Counted from the stretch's first letter, positions 42,926-52,444 are shown. The stretch: 64,000 bases of DNA from an uncultured Lachnospiraceae bacterium (GCA_902779355.1 CACZBF010000007.1:58476-122475); one strand, 5' to 3'. The notes: generated from the sequence alone by a model not told the origin. Numbers and translations are program-made.

Positions 42926-43608
42926 TTCTCCCTCTTGGATGATTTCATAGTGTCCGCCCAGCCAATCTTCCAGATGATGTTTTTCTGGATGACAGACGTC
43001 TCCGCAGCCTTTTCACAGGCATCCGCAAACTCGTCATCATCCGGTTCGCTGTCCATGCACTGCACGCTGCCGATCTCGGCGATCTCGTATTTTTTGTCCA
43101 GGACGCGGCGGATGAGCTTCGGCACGATCTCCTGCGCCGACACCATATAGATCCGGTCCTCTCCTTTTTGCTCATAATCGGCCGCTGCGCGGATGAACGC
43201 CTGGAGCGCCGTCATCAGATACTCGGAAGCGTTCGCCGCCCCGAGCAGGAGATTTACAAAGATCCCCTCCTCCGTGCCGGAGCAGAAAACGATCGCGCGG
43301 ATCTTGTCGTTGGCATCAAAGACGACCTGGCTCAATGTGGTGTCAAATCCGTCCAGCCAGGCGCCGTCCTTTTCGATATGGCAGCGGCTCAAAAACCGCG
43401 TGACCTCCTCGTACTGGTAGCTCCACAGCTCGCCCAGTGCGAGGCAGCTTACGTTCTGCATGCCTACGTTCAACGACTTCTTCACCGCAGAAGACGAAAG
43501 CAGTTCCTTTCTGTTCACCGAAAGCACAGGCACACTCCTCTGCGGCGCATAGCCTTTTTCTTTTGCGAGCGTCTCAATTTCTTCTACTCCCGAATACCAA
43601 CATATCAT
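42922..43608 (-). CDS. GNAT-like protein, degenerate C-terminal-type copy (228 aa)
   Basis: It contains only the second half typical of the island's GNAT family (LSQVVFDANDKIRAIVFCSG; YLMTALQAFIRAAADYEQKG; AQEIVPKLIRRVLDKKYEIA), with no Q/RxxGxG loop, so acetyl-CoA binding is doubtful. The first 95 residues are unlike those of its relatives. It lies between two phosphatase genes rather than beside a large helical protein, and overlaps the downstream phosphatase by 4 nt. A regulatory, non-enzymatic role is more likely than catalysis. Confidence 0.65.
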   Translation of the reverse strand: MICWYSGVEEIETLAKEKGYAPQRSVPVLSVNRKELLSSSAVKKSLNVGMQNVSCLALGELWSYQYEEVTRFLSRCHIEKDGAWLDGFDTTLSQVVFDANDKIRAIVFCSGTEEGIFVNLLLGAANASEYLMTALQAFIRAAADYEQKGEDRIYMVSAQEIVPKLIRRVLDKKYEIAEIGSVQCMDSEPDDDEFADACEKAAETSVIQKNIIWKIGWADTMKSSKREK

Positions 43609-43639
43609 CTCTATTCTCCTCCAACTCCAAACACGAACG

Positions 43640-45640
43640 TCACAGCTTCTTTCTGATCGTCAACACATTCGCGCCGTCTTTCCGCTCATAGGTCACTTCG
43701 TCCATCGTCTCTTTCACCATGTGGATCCCGAAGCCCCCTTCTTTTTCCAAAAACATCTCTCCGGATGTATCCGCCTCCTGCGCCTCAAGCGGGTTAAACG
43801 CGCGCCCGCCGTCGCGGAAAGAAAGCGTGATCTCTGCCGGTTCTGATTGGATCTCGCAGCTCACTTCCACCTTGCCGAAAAGCGGAGATGCTTTCATCTC
43901 TTCATCAGGATCTTCGTAGGCATAGGAAAAAATGTTGACAAAGATCTCCTCCACCGCAAGCTCTAACTGGAATTGGACATTCGGATCAAAGGAGGTCTCG
44001 CTCAGTTTTCCTCCCAGGAATTCATTGATCTCATCAAGCGCATCTTCCGACGCATCGACAAGGATCGATCCGATCATCCCGAGGCCTTCCCGCCTGTAGC
44101 CGCGGAACGCAAGCGCCATCATCGTCATATCGTCAAACTGGGGGTCCTTTCCAACAAAAGCATCCACTGCTTCCTTCACCTGACAGCAGATCTCTTCACT
44201 ACGCTTCTCCCTGTTCTCATTCAGCACTGCAAGGAGACGATCGATGTCAAACTGTACCGCATCTTTTCCCTGCGCCTCATTCACGCCGTCCGTATAGAGA
44301 AAAATCTTGTCACCCGGCTCCATATCAAACTCGATCTCCGGAAACTCCATGCCGGGGATCAGCCCGACGGCCGGACCGTGCTCGCTCTCCTCCACGAAAT
44401 ATGTGCCTCCCTTGGACCGCTCATCCGACCGGAGAGACAGCGCCGGGAAATCATGTCCCGCATTGCATGCCACGACATGCCCCGTCGTCAGGTCCAGATA
44501 CCCGAGCCACACCGTCACAAACATGCCGAGGTCGTTGTCTTTTCCAAGCTTTGCATCCACATCCCGGATCACCTCTGCAGGAGATCCGCCGGCCTGCGCA
44601 CGCATTTTGATCATGGCCTTGCTGACCGCCATAAAGAGCGCGGCGCCCATCCCTTTGTCCGAAACATCCGCGATCAAAAATGCCAGCGTGTGGTCGTCCA
44701 GCATAAAATAATCATAAAAATCACCGCCGACCTCGCGCGCAGGATTCATGCTCGCAAACAGGTCGTACTCTGCCGTGTCGGTCGCCTCCGGCAGAAGATT
44801 CGGCAGCATGGCTTTCTGCAGACTCGTGGCCGTCTTCAACTCCGATTCCACCGCAGACTGCGCTCTGCTCTTCTCCACGTTGAGGACCACATAAAGGATC
44901 GACAGCACCGTCAGCATGACCGCGCAGGCGGGCGTCAACCCGTAAAAGAGCTGATCGACAAACAGGGCAAATACCGGCGCCAGGACAAACGAGATCAGAA
45001 TGGCGCTCTGATAGGCTCTGATGCGCTTTGCATTAATCAGGATCACCACGATGGTCACGGCTCCCGCAAGATACGCATACAGGTCGGACCACTGGTGATA
45101 GGCTTCCCTGTGATAAATCCCCCACTGGTCGATGCTGAAATAGATCGGATGGAAAATGTTGATGATGCAAACGACCACCGCAACGGTCGCGCCTGCCTGC
45201 ATAAGCGCGATCATGATCTTCGTGCTCTTTTTCTCCCGGATCCCGAGATACTCCATCACGTAGGCAAAGAATGCATAGGAGGTCGGCGGGATCGCAGCAA
45301 ACAGCAGCGTGTCCAGGACGATGCTGAGGATCCGCAGCTCCTGGTGCCCTTCCGTGATCCATACCGCTGCGTCCGCAAAGGTCGCAACATAGACGAGCAC
45401 GAGCAAGAACAGAAAGCGTCGTTTCAATCCCGTAAACGAATCCCTGTCCATCATACAGATCAAATACAAAATGATCCCGAGCGACAATGCCAGCATATCC
45501 ATGCCTTCCTGTACGACGGAAAGGCGTCCCAGACTATCCAGTCTGTAACGCACGAGCAGCACGATCAGACCCGCAAAAGCTGCGAGTATGCCTATAAGTG
45601 TCAGTATACTGAATATGGTCCCTTTCTTTCTCATGCGCAT
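43640..45640 (-). CDS. Membrane PP2C phosphatase fused to an RsbW-like anti-sigma ATPase domain (667 aa)
   Basis: Eight helices (about 10-265) are followed by a full SpoIIE/PP2C domain (EVGGDFYDYF, IADVSDKGMGAALFM, NAGHDFP, FLYTDGVNEA, FDDMTMMAL) and then a GHKL/HATPase domain of the RsbW/SpoIIAB type (ELAVEEIFVNIFSYAY as N-box, SFRDGGRAFNP, GGFGIHMVKETMDEV). Phosphatase and serine-kinase/anti-sigma functions in one chain allow it both to phosphorylate and to dephosphorylate a STAS partner. The frame extends to 45760, but the first 40 residues would overlap the upstream gene and are not membrane-like. I chose the ATG at 45640, 25 nt past the upstream stop; 45634 is equally possible. Confidence 0.9.
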   Translation of the reverse strand: MRMRKKGTIFSILTLIGILAAFAGLIVLLVRYRLDSLGRLSVVQEGMDMLALSLGIILYLICMMDRDSFTGLKRRFLFLLVLVYVATFADAAVWITEGHQELRILSIVLDTLLFAAIPPTSYAFFAYVMEYLGIREKKSTKIMIALMQAGATVAVVVCIINIFHPIYFSIDQWGIYHREAYHQWSDLYAYLAGAVTIVVILINAKRIRAYQSAILISFVLAPVFALFVDQLFYGLTPACAVMLTVLSILYVVLNVEKSRAQSAVESELKTATSLQKAMLPNLLPEATDTAEYDLFASMNPAREVGGDFYDYFMLDDHTLAFLIADVSDKGMGAALFMAVSKAMIKMRAQAGGSPAEVIRDVDAKLGKDNDLGMFVTVWLGYLDLTTGHVVACNAGHDFPALSLRSDERSKGGTYFVEESEHGPAVGLIPGMEFPEIEFDMEPGDKIFLYTDGVNEAQGKDAVQFDIDRLLAVLNENREKRSEEICCQVKEAVDAFVGKDPQFDDMTMMALAFRGYRREGLGMIGSILVDASEDALDEINEFLGGKLSETSFDPNVQFQLELAVEEIFVNIFSYAYEDPDEEMKASPLFGKVEVSCEIQSEPAEITLSFRDGGRAFNPLEAQEADTSGEMFLEKEGGFGIHMVKETMDEVTYERKDGANVLTIRKKL

Positions 45641-45665
45641 GGTTTCTGCTTTTTCATTCCCCTGA

Positions 45666-47240
45666 TCAGGTTTCCTGCATAACTTCTTTCGGTTTCTTAA
45701 AGGTAAAGGCCAGCATCGTGAGATCTTTGGTCTGCTGTCCTGTTGTGATGAACGCCTCAATGCTCTGCTGCACGGCGTTCAGGAGTTCCTCGTTGTTCTT
45801 CTTCAGATTCTCATTTAAGACGGCAAGCAGCCGCTCCTCTCCGAACGGTTCTTTTGCCGGATTGCAGGAAGCCGCCAGCCCCTTCGTATAGAGGAAGATC
45901 CTGTCCCCCGGGACCAGATCCACTTCCTGATTGGTATAGCCCGACTCTTCCGTCTCCCCGAGCGCCGGTGTATCGGCAAAGTGTTCGTAACGGAACGTCC
46001 CGTCCACTTCCTGATCCTGTACCGCAAGCTTGGGGACCGCCGCGCCGGCATACATGAGATGCCCTGTCCGGATATCGAGAAATCCCAGCCAGACACGCGC
46101 CTGCATGGACTGATAATCGGCGCTTTTGAGCCGCTGGTTCACGCTGTTCAGAACATCCGCAGGTGTCTCACTGAGCTGCGAACCCATATTGAGCATGGAT
46201 TTGCTGACAGCCATAAACAGCGCGCCGCCCACATCGTGGGAGGTCACATCCCCGACCAGAAATGCGATCCTGTTTTCATCCAGCATGAAAAAGTCATAGA
46301 AATCACCGCCGACCTCGCGCGCCGGCGTCATCAGCGCATAGATCTCAAACTCCGGTACATCCACAAAGTCCGGGAAAAGATTGGGCAGGATGCTGGCCTG
46401 GATCTTTTTGGCCGTATCGAATTCCAGCCGTGTGACTGCGCCTTTGTTGCCGGCTTCCAGATTCAGGATGATATACATGATGAAGACCAGCAGCAGGATC
46501 ACACCGTAATCCAGATAAAAAACTTCTGCATACACATCGACGATCACCATGACTGCCACAGCCAGACTGTATCCCAGAAGGGCCACGATCTGATACAGTC
46601 TAAGCCGTTTCCGGTAAACAATGGCCATGGTCACAAAGAGGATGGTGATCACGCCTTTGAAGCAGGCATTGAGCGTATCTAACGGTCCTGTACTGTATAC
46701 GCCGTTTTCATCGACCCAGTAGTAGACCGGCATAAAAAAGTTAAGCACCGTAAGCGCGCTGAGCAGGAAACACGGTACTGCAAATACCCTGCGCAGGATG
46801 ATGCAAAACTTCTCACTGTCCAGATCCAGAAGCTTCATGATGTAGAGAACCACGAGGTAGTACAGCAGATAGTCCGATGCATAGGCAACGAACATGCAGA
46901 AAAGCTGCGCGTTCCGGCATTCCGGAGTCGCATCCAAAAAATAGGAGATGCTGTCGGCTGTCATTGCGCAGAAATCGATGATGAGCAGCGTGAAAAACGC
47001 ACGCCGCGTCGATGCGCTCTGCGTGCGATCCAGGATCCCGCAGGCAAACAAAATGATCGCAAGCAGCATTGCCATCACATCATAGCCTGCATTAAAAAGG
47101 CATTGGCTTTGGATCCCATCTACGCCGGAGCTGCCAAAGATATAGAGCGCAAGGAAAAAGAAAACGCTCATCACGATCGGTATCAGCCCGACAATGATTT
47201 TCTTCCAACGTCCCTCTGCGGGGATCACGCTGTTTTCCAA
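45666..47240 (-). CDS. Membrane SpoIIE/PP2C-like phosphatase, divergent active site (524 aa)
   Basis: Eight helices (about 15-255) and a PP2C-like domain (about 275-515) with EVGGDFYDFFMLDENRIAFL intact. The second motif reads VGDVTSHDVGGALFM instead of ADVSGKG, and the last reads QQTKDLTMLAF where FDDMTM is usual, so one of two acidic ligands is lost. GNAGH is replaced by YAGAAVP. It may be weakly active or act as a decoy that binds STAS protein. The sensor block resembles that of the following phosphatase and of the three membrane proteins at 31092-33559. It lies 16 nt after the STAS gene. Confidence 0.88.
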   Translation of the reverse strand: MENSVIPAEGRWKKIIVGLIPIVMSVFFFLALYIFGSSGVDGIQSQCLFNAGYDVMAMLLAIILFACGILDRTQSASTRRAFFTLLIIDFCAMTADSISYFLDATPECRNAQLFCMFVAYASDYLLYYLVVLYIMKLLDLDSEKFCIILRRVFAVPCFLLSALTVLNFFMPVYYWVDENGVYSTGPLDTLNACFKGVITILFVTMAIVYRKRLRLYQIVALLGYSLAVAVMVIVDVYAEVFYLDYGVILLLVFIMYIILNLEAGNKGAVTRLEFDTAKKIQASILPNLFPDFVDVPEFEIYALMTPAREVGGDFYDFFMLDENRIAFLVGDVTSHDVGGALFMAVSKSMLNMGSQLSETPADVLNSVNQRLKSADYQSMQARVWLGFLDIRTGHLMYAGAAVPKLAVQDQEVDGTFRYEHFADTPALGETEESGYTNQEVDLVPGDRIFLYTKGLAASCNPAKEPFGEERLLAVLNENLKKNNEELLNAVQQSIEAFITTGQQTKDLTMLAFTFKKPKEVMQET

Positions 47241-47256
47241 AACAGTGTCTCCTAAA

Positions 47257-47556
47257 TCAATTCAGGTGGAACAGGCTGGAAAGTCCGGTCATCTCAAACA
47301 CCTGCATCACGTTTTCTCCCGGATGCGCGACCGTCAGTTCCCCGCCTTTTTTGTAGAGGATCATATAGAGGTTTCGGATCGCGCGGATCCCGGCGCTGGA
47401 GATATAGTTCATCTCTCCAAGCTCCAACACCACGCGGTCATACTTCTCCCCGGCTTTTTGAAACACTTCCGTTACTTCCTTGGAAGTCTTCGTGTCCAGC
47501 CTCCCTTTTAATTTCAGGATCGCTGAGTCGTCAAGCTCTATCAATTCTGTTTCCAT
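47257..47556 (-). CDS. STAS-domain anti-anti-sigma-type protein (99 aa)
   Basis: METELIELDDSAILKLKGRL and VVLELGEMNYISSAGIRAIR are the hallmarks of a SpoIIAA/RsbV-type STAS domain; Ser53/Ser54 is the expected phosphorylation site. Full-length for the family. I chose the ATG at 47556 because an upstream frame to 47631 overlaps the preceding phosphatase gene and its extra residues are not STAS-like; GAGGG lies 5 nt before the chosen start. It is the natural substrate of the surrounding phosphatases and of the RsbW-like domain encoded two genes downstream. No sigma factor gene is in the window. Confidence 0.92.
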   Translation of the reverse strand: METELIELDDSAILKLKGRLDTKTSKEVTEVFQKAGEKYDRVVLELGEMNYISSAGIRAIRNLYMILYKKGGELTVAHPGENVMQVFEMTGLSSLFHLN

Positions 47557-47590
47557 CTTACCCTCTGTCCTTTCCAAACGTTCTACTGTT

Positions 47591-48442
47591 TCACGCCTTC
47601 TTCCGCTGCAGGCAAAGGAAGGATGCATCATCTTTCAGTGGCTCCTCTCCCACATGCGAGAAAAATGCTTCCTGCAACGCGCCCACGATCCCGTCGGCAT
47701 TTTCTTCCTTGCAGTCTAAGAGCACTCGTTTCATCAGCTCTTCGGAGAAAGGCTCTCCGCTGCTGTTGACTGCTTCCACGGCACCGTCCGTGTAAAGGAG
47801 CATCTGATCACCCGGCTCCAAAGTAAATTCGTAACTGGTATACCGGATCCCCTCTATGACAGCCAGCGGATAGGACATCACTTCGTTCACGGGCTTTGCG
47901 ATCCCGTCTTTGTTCCGGATCAGCGGAGACTCGTGTCCCGCATTCACTGCCGTGATCTTGCCGGTGGAGATCTCATACACCCCGTACCAGGCAGAGAGGC
48001 TTAAGTTATCCTCGTTGGAACGCGCTAGACGGTTATTCACCACGCCGATGATCTCCGATACCGAAAATCCCATGGACAGCTCTCCCGCGAGGTAAAGCTT
48101 GAAGATCGCCATGTAGAGGGCTGCAGCATTGCCGCCGTCAAAGATATCCGCGATCACGATTCCAATGTGATCCGCGTCGATCCTGAAGTAATCGAAGAAG
48201 TCGCCGCCAACCTGTGCGAGCCCGATCTGATCCGCATAGATATCCACCTCCGGCAGATCCGGAAACATCGGATATTGATCCGGCATCAGGTGGTAACGCA
48301 TATTGACCACCATCGCGATCTCTTCCTCGACATGCGCCTTTTCCATGCGCAGGGTTTCCAGTTCGAGCCTTAACTTTTGGTTTTCTCTCTCCAGCGCTTC
48401 GTTATCTCTCGGAGCGCCCGCCTCCTGTTTTTCCAATGCCAT
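47591..48442 (-). CDS. Cytoplasmic coiled-coil SpoIIE/PP2C-like phosphatase (283 aa)
   Basis: A 40-residue coiled coil (ERENQKLRLELETLRMEKAH) precedes a compact PP2C/SpoIIE domain with VGGDFFDYFRIDADHIGIV, NAGHESPL, MLLYTDGAVEAVN and a final KDDASFLCL. The second motif is ADIFDGGNAAALYM instead of ADVSGKG; key Asp residues remain, so activity is possible. Without membrane segments it should respond to a cytoplasmic partner. I chose the ATG at 48442 (GAAGGA upstream) over the ATG at 48463. An extended -10 (TGATATAAT) at the end of the preceding gene may drive it with the downstream signalling genes. Confidence 0.9.
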   Translation of the reverse strand: MALEKQEAGAPRDNEALERENQKLRLELETLRMEKAHVEEEIAMVVNMRYHLMPDQYPMFPDLPEVDIYADQIGLAQVGGDFFDYFRIDADHIGIVIADIFDGGNAAALYMAIFKLYLAGELSMGFSVSEIIGVVNNRLARSNEDNLSLSAWYGVYEISTGKITAVNAGHESPLIRNKDGIAKPVNEVMSYPLAVIEGIRYTSYEFTLEPGDQMLLYTDGAVEAVNSSGEPFSEELMKRVLLDCKEENADGIVGALQEAFFSHVGEEPLKDDASFLCLQRKKA

Positions 48443-48466
48443 GATCTTCTTTCCTTCTTTCATCGC

Positions 48467-48475
48467 ATTATATCA
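48467..48475 (-). promoter_or_regulatory. Extended -10 (TGATATAAT) before the phosphatase/STAS genes
   Basis: The element overlaps the stop codon of the GNAT gene (48473-48475) and lies 24 nt before the phosphatase ATG. No -35 is visible. It could give the signalling genes basal expression independent of the box-controlled effector promoter at 52362-52406. Confidence 0.5.
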
Positions 48476-49288
48476 CACCTGAAGCAGCGCCCGCCACACC
48501 GTCTTTTCCGCGGGTATCGGCACACCGACCAGTTTCGAGAGCGTCTCCGTCAGTTTCTCGTTCGCGCCGACGAAGCACAGGCGGCTCTCTTTTTTCGTTT
48601 GATGGAAGAGCGCGACCGCAAAAGCAGACAGGAGCTTCCTGAGCAACATATGCCGTTCCTCCGAAACAACCAGCGCCGTGACGTTCACATCGTCATCCAT
48701 ATGTCTCGCAAGAAGCGCGCCGCACACTGCACCCGTCTCATTTTCAAAGACCGCATAAGAGAGCTCCGGCTCATAGGCTTCGTCGTCGACCAGCTCTTCC
48801 GCGAAATCAACCGCCATCAGGAGCTCGCGGATCTTTTGCAGATCAGCCTTCTTCACTTTGGATAATGGCACGACATCCGGATCCGGTTTTTGGTCTTTGA
48901 TCTTTTTGAAATTCTCGGATGCAAAGATCTCTTTCACAGGGACCCCATGCATCCGGTCTCCGGGCATGCAGACAAATCCGATCTTTCGAAGGAACTGTGT
49001 CACGCCATCGTCTTCCTCGTAAAACGTCATGATGCGATCGCTGCCGATATTCTCCGCGCATTCCACAGCCGCATCGACCAGTACCGCGCCGAGCCCCCTC
49101 CGACGATAGTCCTCGTCGATCAACAGATGTTCGATAAAGATGACGCCGTCATGCGCAGAGTACACTGCTGCTCCCACTGCATAATCTTCTTCGATGATCC
49201 CGAGCGCCGTCTGGCCCTTTCCGACCGGTCCGCCGGTATAGTATTCAAAATAGGATGCGTTGCCGTTGCCGATGGTTGTGATTTCCAT
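48473..49288 (-). CDS. GNAT acetyltransferase-like protein with intact CoA loop (271 aa)
   Basis: Residues about 25-110 carry a full GNAT core: IFIEHLLIDEDYRRRGLGAV has the beta4 strand and R/QxxGxG loop (RRRGLG), followed by FLRKIGFVCMPGDRMHGVPV. Residues about 140-265 are the family's second domain (LSYAVFENETGAVCGALLAR; LLRKLLSAFAVALFHQTKKE). It lies 25 nt after the 1001-aa effector candidate in the same operon. It may acetylate or hold that protein before loading. Confidence 0.85.
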   Translation of the reverse strand: MEITTIGNGNASYFEYYTGGPVGKGQTALGIIEEDYAVGAAVYSAHDGVIFIEHLLIDEDYRRRGLGAVLVDAAVECAENIGSDRIMTFYEEDDGVTQFLRKIGFVCMPGDRMHGVPVKEIFASENFKKIKDQKPDPDVVPLSKVKKADLQKIRELLMAVDFAEELVDDEAYEPELSYAVFENETGAVCGALLARHMDDDVNVTALVVSEERHMLLRKLLSAFAVALFHQTKKESRLCFVGANEKLTETLSKLVGVPIPAEKTVWRALLQV

Positions 49289-49313
49289 ATTTTGCCTCCA
49301 TAGGAATCCTTCC

Positions 49314-52300
49314 TTACTGTTGCTGCTGATTGTCTTTCACATACTGTTGAAATGTCTTCATGGGATCCGCAAAATGATATCCGCCATGCTTTTCCAGGGT
49401 TCTTTTCCAGTTGGCGATGAGGGCTAAAAATGCGATCTCCGGGTTATCAAGCATCTGCTCTCCCTGCCCATCTGCCTCGTTCAGATAGGGCAGCGGTGAC
49501 ACCGCCTTTCCTTGAACTTTAGATTTGCGGTTTTCTATGTAGACTCTCATAAGCTCGAGCTGCTCGCTGTCCACCTCCATGAGCTTTGGAATGTTAAATT
49601 TCGGTGCAGCGGGTGCCTTCAGGACTTTCCTGTAGGTATTTAAGATCGCACTGGCATTTTCAAAGAAATCCATCCGGGCCACTACTTCCTGATACTGCTC
49701 CTCTGTGAACGAAGTGGCGGCGTCCTTTTTCTCCATCAATTGCCTCCCTTCAGGATCCTCCATGAGCCTCTTGAAGGACTTGACCAGGGGTTCGGTCTCA
49801 ATGCAAAACAGCAAAAACGTTTCCTGCTCAAAAAATCTTCCTCCAAGCAATTCATTCGGGTGCTTCATGGAAAGGCTCTTAATGTCGAACTGCAGCATCG
49901 CGTTCAGAACCTTCTTTGTGGCGACGATCTTTTCTTCTTTTTGTTTCTTGGTAAGTTCCTTCGGGTCATCTGTGTAACGGATGTGCTTATAGAACTGCAG
50001 ATAATCCGTCTTCTCCTTCTGATCCCGCTCCATATAGGCCACAAAACTCACCAAAGTCTTGCTCTGCCTTTCGTCTCCATTCCATTTGTAGTCCAATCCC
50101 TCTCTGTTCTGTCTTTCATATACCATGTATTTATAATGCTGTTCAGATTCCTCGCAAGCACCGTTCCAGGCGCTGTAGATCTCATACTTTCGTTTCTCAA
50201 AATAGTCATCGGCAGTCTGCATGTATTTCTCCGGGAATTCCTCCCGGCAGAGCTTCATGATCTGATCCTCGACGGGCTTCATCTGCTCATTGATCCGGTT
50301 GGTCTCGCACATCAGGAGGAAACGCTTGTACCCGTTCTCACTGCCATAGAGTCCTTTCATGACAGCCAGTTCCTTTAAGAGTTTTTCATATTTGGTAAAG
50401 AGCTCTCCGGCCTTTTTGGCATTGTCCTTCTTTTTGAACTGGATCTTCTGTCCCTCCAGGACCTTCGCCATGCCGTTATAGCCGTAGGTACAATACTGTT
50501 TTCCGTTGACGGTCACGGTGGGGAACTGGATCTCCTCCTTTTTCTGCCCCTCTTTTAGCGGCCGGCTGTTCTGATAATCCGCAAGCTCTCTCTTCAGCGC
50601 CTTCTTTGCCGCTTTCTCGTCCTTATAAGCGCCCTGGTCCGGCAGGATCTTGTAGCCCTTCTTTACGATTGTCTCCATGACCCTCTGGATATGGTTCACA
50701 TAGTAGCCGCACCGGTTCACGGCTTCTGTTTTCTTCGTGTCCCAGATGTGAGCGTCGTACAGTTCTTTCAGTTTCTTTGCAACTTTAGCCTCCGCCTGGT
50801 CTTTGAATTTCGGGTTCGAGAAGTCAACGCTGCAGTTCAGCATGTTTTCAATCGCATGCACCGCTCCGCTCATCTGCAGGTATTCGCGCTTCATCTCGGA
50901 GACCTCTTCCGCCAGTGTTTTCAGTTCCTCTAAATCTCCTGCTTTGATCCGCTGTGTTTCCTCACCGGTGCCTATCGTTCCCTTCTCCAGGATCTGGGCC
51001 AGTATCTTTTCAAAGCCTTCGATATGCTCCGGTCCCATACCGCCGATCATATTGCCGCCGGCGAACGCCAGGGAGACCTCTTTCAGGAACTCCGATTTAG
51101 AGTAATTCTCATATTTTCTCTCCTGCTTCTCCACTTCCCGGGCATAAGCCTTCGACACGACAAGCTGGGGTCTGTCCTTGAAATCGGACTCATAATTAGC
51201 CAGCCTCTTCAGCTCAAAATCCCGGATTTTTTTTGCATCTTTCTCTGCGAAGTCTTCCTGCGCAGCCTCAAGTTTCTCCTGATAAACCTGAGCAAGGTCA
51301 GCGTTTTTTCCGACCTTGGAATCCTGTAGTGCGGCGTAATGATTCAGAAATTTGACCAGTTCATCCTTTTCGGCCTCTGTCATTTTGTTACCGACGGCCT
51401 GATCCACTTTATCGGTGTCCACATCGCCGTTTCTATTGATGAATCTCCTGATATCATCTCTGGTAAGAAGTGCATAGTACGGGGAAGCGATCAGTTCCCT
51501 TCGTCTCTCATACTCATCCTTTAAGGTCTGGCAGAAATCGATGGCGGCTCTTTCCTCAATCAGCGATACCGGCTCGATCTCATTGTTGTCCACCATCTGT
51601 TCCATTTTCGTCAGGAAAGCAGCTGCGGAGGCACCCTTACACAGAAGGTCATACTTTTCCGCAAAGTCCCTGACAAAATCGTCGTCATTCTTGTACGCAA
51701 AGTTTTCAGGCTTTGCAAAGGACTTGACGTTGTTCAGGATCTCCCGCATACAACTCTCACGAAAATTGATCCTGTCAGATGCCAGATACTTCATGTTATC
51801 CTGAGTCTTTTTCTTTCCGCTTGCCAGTTCAATCTCCATCACGCCCCAGTCGCGTAAGGCATCTCTGTATTGATATGGGTATTCTTCTTCGATGATTTTT
51901 GCCTGATCCTCGGTGACAGAGGCTTCAATATACTGCCGTTTTTCTTTGAAGATTTGATCGAGGTGGTTTTCTTGATTATAGAGTTTCCTCTGGCGTTTGG
52001 TCTGTTTGACAGCATGGTCGTAACGTTTTTGCATATCGTCCATGATGCCCCAATACTTTTTCGGGCGCAGGAAGCCGACTGCTTTTTTGATATTTTTCTC
52101 TATGGTATTAACGGGTATTTTTTCCTTGGCATACCGATCTTTGTAGAACGTGCCCAGCGCATCCTGTTTCCATTCCTCTCTGTTCTTTTCCTCCTGACCG
52201 AACTTCAGGAGATCTTCGACCGTCTCTTTATCGGCATGCTTGTATGTATCCAACGTTTTATCTGCTTCGATGGTGTACTTTATCTCCCAGCTTTTTTTGT

Positions 52301-52319
52301 TTGTCTGAATGTCTGCCAT
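49314..52319 (-). CDS. Large helical protein, candidate CIS effector B (1001 aa)
   Basis: Helical, charged, without signal peptide or membrane helix. It shares with candidate A a C-terminal region (LNAMLQFDIKSLSMKHPNEL...; FKRLMED) and a central YYA/L motif (ELIASPYYALLTRDDIRRF). No enzymatic domain was recognised. I chose the ATG at 52319 (MADIQTNKKSWEIKYTIEAD), which follows GGGAGGG at 7 nt; the frame extends to 52376 but that part overlaps the promoter. It is the first gene of a long operon (effector, GNAT, STAS, phosphatases) and its promoter carries the same tandem boxes as the CIS operon, which is the best evidence tying it to the injection system. Confidence 0.75.
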   Translation of the reverse strand: MADIQTNKKSWEIKYTIEADKTLDTYKHADKETVEDLLKFGQEEKNREEWKQDALGTFYKDRYAKEKIPVNTIEKNIKKAVGFLRPKKYWGIMDDMQKRYDHAVKQTKRQRKLYNQENHLDQIFKEKRQYIEASVTEDQAKIIEEEYPYQYRDALRDWGVMEIELASGKKKTQDNMKYLASDRINFRESCMREILNNVKSFAKPENFAYKNDDDFVRDFAEKYDLLCKGASAAAFLTKMEQMVDNNEIEPVSLIEERAAIDFCQTLKDEYERRRELIASPYYALLTRDDIRRFINRNGDVDTDKVDQAVGNKMTEAEKDELVKFLNHYAALQDSKVGKNADLAQVYQEKLEAAQEDFAEKDAKKIRDFELKRLANYESDFKDRPQLVVSKAYAREVEKQERKYENYSKSEFLKEVSLAFAGGNMIGGMGPEHIEGFEKILAQILEKGTIGTGEETQRIKAGDLEELKTLAEEVSEMKREYLQMSGAVHAIENMLNCSVDFSNPKFKDQAEAKVAKKLKELYDAHIWDTKKTEAVNRCGYYVNHIQRVMETIVKKGYKILPDQGAYKDEKAAKKALKRELADYQNSRPLKEGQKKEEIQFPTVTVNGKQYCTYGYNGMAKVLEGQKIQFKKKDNAKKAGELFTKYEKLLKELAVMKGLYGSENGYKRFLLMCETNRINEQMKPVEDQIMKLCREEFPEKYMQTADDYFEKRKYEIYSAWNGACEESEQHYKYMVYERQNREGLDYKWNGDERQSKTLVSFVAYMERDQKEKTDYLQFYKHIRYTDDPKELTKKQKEEKIVATKKVLNAMLQFDIKSLSMKHPNELLGGRFFEQETFLLFCIETEPLVKSFKRLMEDPEGRQLMEKKDAATSFTEEQYQEVVARMDFFENASAILNTYRKVLKAPAAPKFNIPKLMEVDSEQLELMRVYIENRKSKVQGKAVSPLPYLNEADGQGEQMLDNPEIAFLALIANWKRTLEKHGGYHFADPMKTFQQYVKDNQQQQ

Positions 52320-52348
52320 GAGAATACCCTCCCTATTCGTGAAATAAA

Positions 52349-52406
52349 AACCCTTGGCAGTATTATAACATGTCAAGGGTTCCTGTGTCGTGTCATTTTT
52401 GTGCCT
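52349..52406 (-). promoter_or_regulatory. Box-controlled promoter of effector B operon, with inverted repeat around the -10
   Basis: On the minus strand AGGCACA (52406-52400) and TGACACG (52395-52389) form the 11-bp-spaced box pair. The proximal box begins 28 nt before TATAAT (52367-52362), the same distance as in the CIS promoter, and the -10 is TG-extended (TGTTATAAT). An exact inverted repeat, AACCCTTG (52349-52356) with 52374-52381, brackets the -10 and could be a second operator. Confidence 0.6.
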
Positions 52407-52444
52407 TTTTCTGCTGTCCTGCGGACGCGCGGAGGCGGTTTTGA

